Part shown: positions 29,986-37,997 of the stretch, piece by piece
How positions within the stretch are numbered: the first letter of the stretch is position 1
How the letters are laid out: each line of letters starts with the position of its first letter
The notes under the pieces: generated by a model
What the model saw: the letters and a program-made list of their open reading frames with translations, nothing else
What the model was told of the DNA's origin: nothing
Database searches by the model: none
Source: Treponema sp. Marseille-Q3903
GTDB taxonomy: Bacteria; Spirochaetota; Spirochaetia; Treponematales; Treponemataceae
NCBI RefSeq assembly: GCF_014334335.1
Contig: NZ_JACSEU010000001.1
Coordinates: forward strand, 1,736,001 to 1,800,000
Direction: 5' to 3'
Length of the DNA: 64,000 nt
Made by a program: the position numbers and the translations under genes

Positions 29986-30017
29986 CAAAGATTATAAACA
30001 TCAAAGATTATAAACAT
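29986..30017 (+). repeat. Perfect 16-bp tandem duplication
   Basis: CAAAGATTATAAACAT occurs twice without a gap, about 90 bp upstream of the HD-domain gene. Each unit contains TTATAAA, so a promoter-like element may be duplicated. Confidence 0.9.
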
Positions 30018-30106
30018 TTGTTTTTTTGCAATTTTATAGATATCTCTAACATTTGCTCTAAATTTTTACTATAAAATGCCGATAAGTAATAAAGGTTATT
30101 TTAAAG

Positions 30107-31501
30107 ATGGTTACGGTTACAACTGCATCACTAAAAAAAGACATGACTTTCTCCGGCGATCTGTTCATAGATAACACATTTTTGCTTTTGCCAAAAACGG
30201 CAGAAGTAAATGATGACATGATCAAAGCATTAAACACATGGGGATTTGAAAACCTTTTGTGTGAAGGTTCTTTGAGTCTTGGCGGTGATATTGGTATTGA
30301 AGGTTCTACCGATGACGATTTTTCAGAACAGGCTTCAAAAGAAAAAATCAATTTAAATGTCAAAAAAATCATTGAAGATTCAAAGCACTCTGCAACATAC
30401 AACAACGACATAGACAGAATGAATATGGTCAGAGAAGTTTATAATGAATACATGAATTACATTGAATCTGTGTTCACTCATTTTGTCACCCACAAAGAAA
30501 TAAACCAGAACGAACTTTCGGAAACTGTTCAGGATTTGGTAATTTTCATCAAGGAACACAAAAGATACATCCTCCGGATAAACCCGACTCTTGACGCAAA
30601 TAAAAAAAACTTCCTTGTTCTTCACTCGATGAGATGTACAGTTGTTGCACTTGCGATAGGGCTTCAACTTCATCTTCCTCTGTCAAAGATGATTGACCTT
30701 GGGGTTACATGCATTATTCACGAAATAGGAATGCTCCGCCTTCCTCCTCAACTTTATATGACTCCAAAGAGGCTTACGGCAAATGAGAGAGCACAAGTTT
30801 CAAAACACACTCTTTTTGGATATACAATAACAAAAGATTTGAACTTTCCTCTTTCAATTCAACTTGGCGTTCTTGAACATCACGAAAATGAAAACGGGAC
30901 AGGATATCCTCGTCACATAACGGGCGATAAAATCACTTCGATTGCAAAAATCATCTCCGTCGCATGTTCATACGAGGCAATATCTTCACCGCGCAGCTAC
31001 AAAGACGAACGCTCAACGTTTGAAGCTCTTCTTGAAATGCTCCAAAACAAAGAAAAAAAATACGACGATGCGATAATAAAAGCGTTGCTCTATACTGTTT
31101 CGCTCTACCCTATCGGAACTTATGTATATCTTTCCGATAAAAAAGTTGCGGAAGTTGTAGATTCAACTCCCGGCGACCCTCGATGTCCGTATGTTCAATA
31201 TCTTACAGAAAGAGATGAACATGGTGCTCAAAAAGTTATACAGACTGGCGCAAAATCGGGAATTACGGTTTTACGTATTTTGACAAAACAGGAACAGCAA
31301 GATGCTATGAGAATTATTGCAGAAAAAAACAAGGCGATTTCCCCGGCAGCTGTGACGGCTGTATCGCAAACAGGAACATCGCAAACAGGAACAGATATAA
31401 CGCAAACAGAAAAACTTGCACAGCAGAGTGTCAAAAAGTCTCAGACAGAAAATCAATCTGTAAGCGAGCTTGAAGAGATAGACATAAACACATTTAATTG
31501 A
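30107..31501 (+). CDS. HD-GYP-type signalling protein with degenerate HD motif
   Basis: 464 residues. The N-terminal region (about 1-130) is a DUF3391-like module (MVTVTTASLKKDMTF, LFIDNTFLLLPKTAEV). The HD-GYP core (about 150-330) keeps FLVLHSMRC, SKHTLFGYT, LEHHENENGTGYP (the GYP motif) and KIISVACSYEAI. However, the HD pair in CIIHEIGML (about residues 204-205) is His-Glu rather than His-Asp. HD-GYP proteins hydrolyse cyclic di-GMP; the change may lower activity or alter metal choice. The C-terminal tail has repeated QTGT-like units (SQTGTSQTGTDITQTE). Soluble, monocistronic. AAAGG lies about 11 bp before ATG 30107. Confidence 0.85.
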   Translation: MVTVTTASLKKDMTFSGDLFIDNTFLLLPKTAEVNDDMIKALNTWGFENLLCEGSLSLGGDIGIEGSTDDDFSEQASKEKINLNVKKIIEDSKHSATYNNDIDRMNMVREVYNEYMNYIESVFTHFVTHKEINQNELSETVQDLVIFIKEHKRYILRINPTLDANKKNFLVLHSMRCTVVALAIGLQLHLPLSKMIDLGVTCIIHEIGMLRLPPQLYMTPKRLTANERAQVSKHTLFGYTITKDLNFPLSIQLGVLEHHENENGTGYPRHITGDKITSIAKIISVACSYEAISSPRSYKDERSTFEALLEMLQNKEKKYDDAIIKALLYTVSLYPIGTYVYLSDKKVAEVVDSTPGDPRCPYVQYLTERDEHGAQKVIQTGAKSGITVLRILTKQEQQDAMRIIAEKNKAISPAAVTAVSQTGTSQTGTDITQTEKLAQQSVKKSQTENQSVSELEEIDINTFN

Positions 31502-31519
31502 TTTTTTTGATAAAAAGTC

Positions 31520-31586
31520 GCCCGGAAACTGAATTGAAAGTGCCGTCCGAAATTGCCGCACGTAAATCAAATTGAAAACCGGGCGT
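31520..31586. other. Inverted repeat between convergent genes
   Basis: CGCCCGG at 31520-31526 and CCGGGCG at 31580-31586 are perfectly complementary but 53 nt apart. It could be the base of a larger structure ending the two convergent transcripts. There is no clear T-tract. Confidence 0.3.
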
Positions 31587-31619
31587 TGCGCTCTTTTAAA
31601 GCTTTAGCATGCAAAACCT

Positions 31620-32381
31620 TTAATTAAAAAACATCCTTATTCGCTCTACATCTTCGTGGAATTTTTCGTCGATTACAGGCGGATGTTCGTTAAAGTATAA
31701 AATCTGATCCATTTGCGCCGATGTCATAACACCCCAGATAGGAATCACATTTTCAAACTGATGTAAAAATCCGAAAGCGAGCGGAATATTTTCAACAAGT
31801 CCGCCGCATAGCGGTTGCATCGCAATAAATCCCACATCGTGTTCTTCACACAGCTTTACAAGTTCAATAGTTTCCTCTGAAGAAATCATACTGAACGGAA
31901 ACTGAATAGTTTCGTAAAGGTCAGATTCGACTGCATTTTTAGCAGTTTCAAAATTTGTTGTCACAATGCCAAAGTGCTTTATTTTTCCATCTTCTTTAAA
32001 CTTCCGAAGAGTCGAATAGATTTTATCAGCTCCATCGGGGCGCGGGAGAAAAACCTCTGTTTCAAGCTGATAAAGATCTACGTAATCGCAGTGGAGCGTC
32101 ATCAGGCTTGTCTCTAAATCTTTACAGATTTCTTCAGATGTTTTGGAAGAAGTTGTTGTAGAAAGGAATACGTTGCGTCTGATGTCATAGAGGGCGTCGC
32201 CGAGCAGTTTTTCGCTCTCGGGAGATTTGCGAGAAGTGTCAAAAAAATTTATTCCCGAATCATAAGCTTTGCGGACAATCAGACCGGCGTCTTCATCGCT
32301 GCCGGCTTCTGTGAGCCTCATTGCGCCGAACGCTACTCGCGAAACCAATAAATTTGTCTTTCCTAAACGTACGTATTCCAT
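31620..32381 (-). CDS. Aldo/keto reductase-like protein lacking catalytic Tyr, Lys and His
   Basis: 253 residues, shorter than the usual 280-320. The AKR barrel is clear: RLGKTNLLVSRVAFGAMRL, GINFFDTS, LETSLMTLHCDYVDLYQLE, KFKEDGKIKHFGIVT and late FIAMQPLCGGLVE. Of the catalytic tetrad only Asp48 remains. The Tyr position (DTA..YG.SE) is Ser53, the Lys position is Thr76 and the His position (LYQLH) is Glu107. An AKR reaction is therefore unlikely; it may bind a nucleotide or have another role. The frame is intact, so this is not simple decay. It starts 14 bp after the glycyl-tRNA synthetase stop and is probably cotranscribed with it. Confidence 0.82.
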   Translation of the reverse strand: MEYVRLGKTNLLVSRVAFGAMRLTEAGSDEDAGLIVRKAYDSGINFFDTSRKSPESEKLLGDALYDIRRNVFLSTTTSSKTSEEICKDLETSLMTLHCDYVDLYQLETEVFLPRPDGADKIYSTLRKFKEDGKIKHFGIVTTNFETAKNAVESDLYETIQFPFSMISSEETIELVKLCEEHDVGFIAMQPLCGGLVENIPLAFGFLHQFENVIPIWGVMTSAQMDQILYFNEHPPVIDEKFHEDVERIRMFFN

Positions 32382-32395
32382 CTATGCATAAAACC

Positions 32396-33871
32396 TTATC
32401 TGTCAGTTCTCACAACATGTTTGTAGTTTTTGATTGCTTTTTGAATAAATGGAATCAAATCATCAAGTGCAACCCGTTCCTGTTCCATAGAGTCGCGGTA
32501 TCGAACAGTGACAGTATTGTACAATTCATTGTCTTTTGTCTGTTGAATTGTGTCGTAGTCTACAGTTACGCAGAACGGTGTTCCAACTTCGTCCTGGCGG
32601 CGGTAACGCTTTCCTACAGTTCCAGAAGTGTCGTAGTCGGTTACAAAATCTTCTTTAAGCAGATGTTGAATTTCTTTTGCTTTTTCGGCAAGCCCATCTT
32701 TTTTCATCAGAGGGAGAACTGCGACTGTTATTGGGGCAAGACGAGGGTCAAGATGAAGAACTGTGCGATAATCTTCGTTTCCATCTGTCCCGACATTCTG
32801 TTCTTCGTAAGCTTCGCACAAAAACATAAGGAAGTTTCTGTTCAAACCGGCAGAAGTCTCAATCACGTAAGGAATATATTTTTTATTTCCATCCTCTTGG
32901 TCGATATAAGACATGTCCTTTTTTGAATACGCTTGATGTTGAGAAAGATCAAAGTCCGTTCTAGAGTGAATTCCTTCTATCTCTTCAAAACCGATTGGGT
33001 AATTGTAAGTGATATCGTAAGCGTCTTTAGCGTAATGAGCAAGCTTGTCGTGGTGATGCCACTTGAGCTGTTTTTCAGGAATTCCGTATTTTAGATAGAA
33101 CTGCCATCTGTCTTTTCTCCAGCGTTCAAAACTCTCATCTTCTGTTCCAGGCTTACAAAAATATTCCATCTCCATCTGCTCAAATTCACAAGTGCGGAAA
33201 ATAAAATTCTTAAAGATGATTTCGTTGCGGAACGATTTTCCAACCTGCGCAACTCCAAAAGGAACTTTCATCCTGTTTGACTGAACAATATTTTTAAAAT
33301 CTGTGAAAATACCTTGACACGTTTCCGGACGAAGGTAAATAAGGTGAGTATCGTCGGCGATTGGTCCCTGATAAGTTTTGAACATCAGGTTGAACTCGCG
33401 CACTGCCGTATATTTTCTATTTTTTGAACCGCAGACAGGACAGTTGATGTTAGCATTTATAAACACTGACATTTCGTCGTGAGTCATTGTATCAACAGGT
33501 TTTTCCAAAGTCACTTCAGGATGCGACTGAACAAAATCTTCGATCAGTTTATCTGCACGATGGCGGGCGTTGCATTCAATACAGTCGACCATAGGATCCG
33601 AAAAATGGTCAACGTGTCCGGAAGCTTTCCATGTAGTGTGATGCTGAAAAATAGCCGAATCAAGTCCGACAACATCATCGTGAAGCTGTGTCATGTAGTG
33701 CCACCACTCGTTTTGAATGTTTCGTTTAAATTCAACGCCGAGCGGACCGTAATCCCAAGCCCCTGCCTGTCCGCCATAAATTTCCGAAGCTTGGTAAACA
33801 AAACCGCGTCTTTTACACAAACTTATGATTTTTTCTAAAGTACATGCGTGTGTATCTGAATTATTTGCCAT
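32396..33871 (-). CDS. glyQS: Glycyl-tRNA synthetase, single-chain alpha2 type
   Basis: 491 residues, class II synthetase of the eukaryote/archaea-like dimeric type. N-terminal KIISLCKRRGFVYQASEIYGG, WDYGPLGVEFKRNI, AIFQHHTTWKASGHVDHF and a zinc-ribbon-like pair C..C (DCIECNARHRADK and NCPVCGSKNR). Motif 2 is in SFRNEIIFKNFIFRTCEFEQ, motif 3 in IETSAGLNRNFLMF, and the anticodon-binding domain LDPRLAPITVAVLPLM to the end. It charges tRNA-Gly in the cytoplasm. Upstream is a short region with two imperfect CGGGNGGGAAACAAAA repeats (about 34006-34046) and no recognisable T-box. Confidence 0.95.
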   Translation of the reverse strand: MANNSDTHACTLEKIISLCKRRGFVYQASEIYGGQAGAWDYGPLGVEFKRNIQNEWWHYMTQLHDDVVGLDSAIFQHHTTWKASGHVDHFSDPMVDCIECNARHRADKLIEDFVQSHPEVTLEKPVDTMTHDEMSVFINANINCPVCGSKNRKYTAVREFNLMFKTYQGPIADDTHLIYLRPETCQGIFTDFKNIVQSNRMKVPFGVAQVGKSFRNEIIFKNFIFRTCEFEQMEMEYFCKPGTEDESFERWRKDRWQFYLKYGIPEKQLKWHHHDKLAHYAKDAYDITYNYPIGFEEIEGIHSRTDFDLSQHQAYSKKDMSYIDQEDGNKKYIPYVIETSAGLNRNFLMFLCEAYEEQNVGTDGNEDYRTVLHLDPRLAPITVAVLPLMKKDGLAEKAKEIQHLLKEDFVTDYDTSGTVGKRYRRQDEVGTPFCVTVDYDTIQQTKDNELYNTVTVRYRDSMEQERVALDDLIPFIQKAIKNYKHVVRTDR

Positions 33872-34057
33872 TTTTTTTACTCCTAACGCAAAGCGTGTCC
33901 GCCGTAGACTGATGACGGATTCGTGCCTGTTGATTTCAATTTATTCATTGAGATTAACATAAAAACTGCTTGTATGCAAACAAAAGATTTCTATAAACAA
34001 AACAGCGAACGGGCGGGAAACAAAAGCGACGGGAGGGAAACAAAACCTCATCGCACA

Positions 34058-35029
34058 TTATGGGACTTTTTTATAGCGCTCCTCAGGGCATTTTTCAAAA
34101 AACGCATTTAACCGATTGCGCAAATCATGATTATCTTTTGCATTTAAAAACGACGTTTTTGCAAAATGAGAAAACATAAAATTATCGCTGTAATAAGCAA
34201 AAAATCTCTGCAATCGTGTTTTCCAAAATTCGACAGGCTGATATTTTTCAATATCGCTTATGTAGTCAAGCCCAATTTGGAGCATATCTACATTAAAAGA
34301 ATCTCCACCGCTAACTTCTCGGAAAATCCAAGGACGCACAACAGCCGCCCTCGAAATCATAATTCCGCTGACATCGGGAGCTTCAAAAAGCGCTTTTTCC
34401 ATGCTCGCTCTGTCTTTTACGTTTCCATTTAGATAAATTTCAACTCCGCTTCCTTTGTATCTTTCGCAAAGCTTTTGGCAGTAAAAATAGCGCGCATGTC
34501 TTGTCAATTTTTCTTTTTTTGTGCGAGGGTGAAGCGTAATCAGCTGAACATTGTTTTTGACAAGCATGTCTGTAAACTCAAAAAACTTTTGCTCAGTAAA
34601 ATTGTCGTCGCCGAGCCTCAGTTTTACGCTGAATCTTTTTTTACAGTCGGACTTCATCACCTCTGCGACAGCCTTTATCATCTCCTGCGTTTCTTCAAGA
34701 GGCTTGAGCATCCAGCCGATTCCAGCTCCATATCGGTAAATATCGGGAGCGGAACATCCCATATTTATGTCAATGCCGATTCCGGGAAGTTTTATGATTT
34801 TTTTTGCAGCTTCATACATCTGCTCCGCCGTCCTGCCGGTGAGCTGCCAGACGATTTTTTGCGGGACGGGAGACGGGTCAATATAGTATTTTTCGAACGG
34901 TCCGCCTGTCAAAAGAGTGCCCGCATTTATCATCTCCGAAAAATATTCGTCGCAGCCGCCAAATTTTTCAAGAAGAATACGAAAAGCCGGATGCGAAATA
35001 GTTGCCATCGGTCCGCAGATTAATTTCAT
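34058..35029 (-). CDS. tRNA-dihydrouridine synthase
   Basis: 323 residues, DUS family TIM barrel with FMN. CGPMATISHPAFR at the start, WQLTGRTAEQMYEAAK, DINMGCSAPDIYRYGAG with the catalytic Cys (about residue 91), SVKLRLGDD, ITLHPRTKKEKLTRHA and YLNGNVKDRAS. It reduces uridine in the tRNA D-loop. The subfamily (DusA, B or C) is not clear. Transcribed alone; its 3' end is 186 bp from glyQS. Confidence 0.88.
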   Translation of the reverse strand: MKLICGPMATISHPAFRILLEKFGGCDEYFSEMINAGTLLTGGPFEKYYIDPSPVPQKIVWQLTGRTAEQMYEAAKKIIKLPGIGIDINMGCSAPDIYRYGAGIGWMLKPLEETQEMIKAVAEVMKSDCKKRFSVKLRLGDDNFTEQKFFEFTDMLVKNNVQLITLHPRTKKEKLTRHARYFYCQKLCERYKGSGVEIYLNGNVKDRASMEKALFEAPDVSGIMISRAAVVRPWIFREVSGGDSFNVDMLQIGLDYISDIEKYQPVEFWKTRLQRFFAYYSDNFMFSHFAKTSFLNAKDNHDLRNRLNAFFEKCPEERYKKVP

Positions 35030-35110
35030 AAAATATATATATCATAAAATGATTGAAATATCATTGCTTTCGCATTAAAATACGGTTATCACAAACAAGA
35101 GAGGTTTTTA

Positions 35111-35851
35111 ATGTTTGAACGAAAAAAATACAAGAACTTTGCGGTGCGCCAGCTGAAAGGAAGATGGACAGTTGTTGTTTTGATGACATTGCTTATTGAG
35201 ATTGTAATGTTTATTTTCGAAATTCCAAATTTTTACAGAATGTTTAACAAAGAGAGTTTTCAAATTCTCATGGAATATACAAGTTTTGATGTAAACGAAT
35301 TTTATACTTTATACAGCGATGCGACTTCGACTACATGGGCATCGACGCTTATAAGGCTGATTGTCTCATCAATTTTTACAATGGCTGCAATCGGGGTGTA
35401 CTTAAAAATGTCTCACTCTCCTGAAAAACTGTCTCTAAAAGCGTTTTTTGAAGGATTGAACAACTGGTGGCGTGCAATTTTGACAGGTGTATGGCGGTTT
35501 TTGTGGGTTTTTCTCTGGTCGCTTTTGTTCATAATTCCCGGAATCGTAAAATCGCTCGCATATTCTCAGATGTTTTATTTGGTAAACGAATTCAAAGATA
35601 TGTCTGTCACACGCTCGATGAAAATAAGCAAAATCATAACAAACGGGCACAAAGGCGATTTATTTGTGATGCACTTAAGTTTTATAGGATGGGGAATTCT
35701 CGCTACGCTTTCATTCGGAATCGGTTATTTTTGGCTTGTGCCGTATATGAACATGTCTTTTGTGAATGCATACCATTCAATGCTAAAAGAAGCGCTCGAT
35801 ATGGGAAAACTGAAACCTGAGGATTTGCAGACAAATGAGCAAAAAATTTAG
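35111..35851 (+). CDS. DUF975-family membrane protein
   Basis: 246 residues with about five or six hydrophobic segments. Signature features of DUF975 are the basic N-terminus (KKYKNFAVRQLKGRW), the FLWSLLFIIPGIVKSLAYSQMFYL stretch and RSMKISKIITNGHKGDLFVMHLSFIGW. Inner-membrane protein of unknown role. GAGAGG precedes ATG 35111. Its end overlaps the start of sppA by 17 bp, so the two are translationally linked. A shorter relative is at 59873-60469. Confidence 0.8.
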   Translation: MFERKKYKNFAVRQLKGRWTVVVLMTLLIEIVMFIFEIPNFYRMFNKESFQILMEYTSFDVNEFYTLYSDATSTTWASTLIRLIVSSIFTMAAIGVYLKMSHSPEKLSLKAFFEGLNNWWRAILTGVWRFLWVFLWSLLFIIPGIVKSLAYSQMFYLVNEFKDMSVTRSMKISKIITNGHKGDLFVMHLSFIGWGILATLSFGIGYFWLVPYMNMSFVNAYHSMLKEALDMGKLKPEDLQTNEQKI

Positions 35852-36878
35852 AAAAGGCTTTATAACTTTCATCGCGATTTTAATTTTGCTGATAGTTTAT
35901 ATCGCTTTAGACATTTTTCATCCTGTTGACTTTCCAATATTCAAATTCAACAGAAGCAGGATATGGAACAATTCAAACACGACAAATGAATACAACGCTT
36001 CACAAAATTTTGACAGAAAAGAAGCAAGCGCTTACAGAAGAGGATCGATTGCGGCTTTATATATAGAAGGAACAATCGGAGTTAAAAATATAGATTATGA
36101 CCAAGATTGGCTTCTTGAAACGATCGATTATCTGAAAAACGATAAAAAAAATGTGGCACTTGCAGTCTATATAAATTCGCCGGGAGGTGCTGTTTATCAG
36201 TCAGATGAAGTTTACATGGCGCTTCAAGACTATAAAACAAGTGGGAAACCGATTTTTGTATATCAAGGACCAATAGCGGCTTCCGGCGGATATTATATTT
36301 CATGCGCCGCAGATAAAATCTACGCCAACAGAAACACTTTGACAGGCAGCATCGGCGTGTTGATGGGAACATCTTACGACCTCACAGGATTGTTTGAAAA
36401 ACTTGGGATAAAATCTACGACAGTACACTCCGGCAGCAATAAAAACATGATGAACTACAATGAGCCTTTTTCCGATGAACAGAAGAAAATCATGCAATCG
36501 ATGTGCGACGAATGCTACGAACAGTTTGTGTCGATAGTAGCAAACAGCAGAAGCATAAAGTATGAAACTGCAAAAAAACTTTCGGATGGTCGCTTGTACT
36601 CGGCAAAGCAGGCGCTGGAAAACGGTTTGATTGACAAAATCGATTCGTGGGAAAATATGCTAGTCGATATGGCTGAAGACGAGCTTTCAAAGCCGGGCAT
36701 CAAAGTTGTAACTTACAAATACGAAAGAAGACGAAAAAGGCTTATAGACTACATGGTTGAAAAAGCAAATGATTACACAACAGCAAAAACGGCGGCAGCT
36801 CTAGGGCTTCCTGAACGGGTTATAAAGGATATGAATCGACAAAAGATGATTCCTATGTACGTGGCTCCATGTTATTGA
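35835..36878 (+). CDS. sppA: Signal peptide peptidase SppA (S49 family)
   Basis: 347 residues with one N-terminal transmembrane helix (about 8-28) and a single S49 protease domain (about 70-290), the short bacillus/archaea-like form. The nucleophile Ser is in GPIAASGGYYISCAADK (about residue 157) and the general-base Lys in DGRLYSAKQALENGLID (about residue 262). INSPGGAV is the conserved oxyanion-side motif. It degrades signal peptides left in the membrane. It overlaps the DUF975 gene by 17 bp and converges with the methyltransferase gene, sharing 7 bp. Confidence 0.9.
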   Translation: MSKKFRKGFITFIAILILLIVYIALDIFHPVDFPIFKFNRSRIWNNSNTTNEYNASQNFDRKEASAYRRGSIAALYIEGTIGVKNIDYDQDWLLETIDYLKNDKKNVALAVYINSPGGAVYQSDEVYMALQDYKTSGKPIFVYQGPIAASGGYYISCAADKIYANRNTLTGSIGVLMGTSYDLTGLFEKLGIKSTTVHSGSNKNMMNYNEPFSDEQKKIMQSMCDECYEQFVSIVANSRSIKYETAKKLSDGRLYSAKQALENGLIDKIDSWENMLVDMAEDELSKPGIKVVTYKYERRRKRLIDYMVEKANDYTTAKTAAALGLPERVIKDMNRQKMIPMYVAPCY

Positions 36879-37876
36879 TTATAAAATCCGATTTTATAAA
36901 CTCCTGCCTTTTTCCCGTTTACAAGAGTGTGAAGGCTTTTTACAATTTTTAAACCGGAATCGGTAACAGCTTTTTCCAGTTCTTCTTTTCTCGCTGAAAG
37001 CACGACAACAGTTCCGTTTTCGGCGAGCACTCTTTTAAAACTCTCAAACATTTTGTCATAAAATCCAACGACATCGCCGATATCTTCGTAAAAACCCCAC
37101 GGCGGATCTGTGATGATAATGTTTACAGATTTATCTTTTATGTGGTTTAGCGAAAATGCGTCAGAGACTCTTATATTGATGTTTTGCGCGTTTTTGAACT
37201 GTTTTTTCTCGCCGACAAAATCAATCTTTTTTTTATCAATGTCGCTGATAAAAAGCTTTGAAAAACGGAAATGTTTTACAAGTTGAATTGGAATAGAGCC
37301 GAATCCGCAAAAAGGGTCAAGAACGACATCGCCGTCATTTACTCCCGTAAAACAGCAGAGCAAATAAGCGATTTCCGGACGAAGCTCTCCTTTGTTCAGA
37401 TTTTTTTCGGTGAATTCACGTTTTGAAATAAGCTGCCCGCAAAACGCAAATCCTTCACGTCGAATGCTGTACCATACTTCTGTAGAAGGCGAAACGCGGT
37501 CTAGAAAGAGCTTTGAATTGCGGGTGACAGTCTCCTCTGCGCGGCGGGCGATATTCTTGTCGACTTTTGCAAACTGATTTTCTTTGACAAACCGAACACG
37601 AAAAGTTCCGCGGCTTATCATATAATTTTTATTTTCGGCACCGACAACTCCCACTAACGAAGGAAAATTCAACCCGTTGCCTTTTACAGTCTTGATGACA
37701 AAAAAAGTGTTGTTAAAGTACAATATTTTCTCTAAATCGCGAGAATTTCCTGAATAAGAATAATGCACAAGTCCGTCAAAAACATCGATGATTTTACAGC
37801 CTTTAAGACGCGCAGGCAAGTCAGAAGATACGACATCTTGAAAGCCCGTTATAAAAGAAGAAACAAATTCTGCCAT
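36872..37876 (-). CDS. THUMP/Trm14-like RNA guanine-N2 methyltransferase
   Basis: 334 residues. The N-terminal half (about 1-130) resembles a THUMP-like RNA-binding region. The C-terminal Rossmann methyltransferase has the SAM motif LDPFCGFGSIPIQL (about 184-197) and the catalytic DPPWGFYED (about 261-269), the D/N-P-P-W/Y/F signature of N-methyltransferases acting on RNA guanine (RlmL, TrmN or Trm14 relatives). Target RNA not known. Converges with sppA, overlapping 7 bp. ATG 37876. Confidence 0.8.
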   Translation of the reverse strand: MAEFVSSFITGFQDVVSSDLPARLKGCKIIDVFDGLVHYSYSGNSRDLEKILYFNNTFFVIKTVKGNGLNFPSLVGVVGAENKNYMISRGTFRVRFVKENQFAKVDKNIARRAEETVTRNSKLFLDRVSPSTEVWYSIRREGFAFCGQLISKREFTEKNLNKGELRPEIAYLLCCFTGVNDGDVVLDPFCGFGSIPIQLVKHFRFSKLFISDIDKKKIDFVGEKKQFKNAQNINIRVSDAFSLNHIKDKSVNIIITDPPWGFYEDIGDVVGFYDKMFESFKRVLAENGTVVVLSARKEELEKAVTDSGLKIVKSLHTLVNGKKAGVYKIGFYNQ

Positions 37877-37997
37877 GTCTGCAATTCTAGTGATTTACAA
37901 AATATTAGTACAGATAAACAGCAAAATAAAACAAAGCGATACGGATTACTCTTCGTATTCAAATGAAATCAAAGCATACTGTCTGCTGCCGTCAAGG

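Larger units (their letters stand above)
29718..30106. other. Gene-free stretch with orphan terminator, sigma28-like motif and tandem duplication
   Basis: 389 bp between divergent genes. It contains a sigma28-like motif (29810-29839), a 12-codon frame (29850-29888), a strong bidirectional terminator-like hairpin (29922-29966) and a perfect 16-bp tandem duplication (29986-30017). These are listed separately. Confidence 0.7.

Noticed and set aside
33872-34057. T-box or riboswitch upstream of glyQS
   Set aside because: No T-box core sequence or specifier loop recognised; only two imperfect GGGAAACAAAA-type repeats are present.
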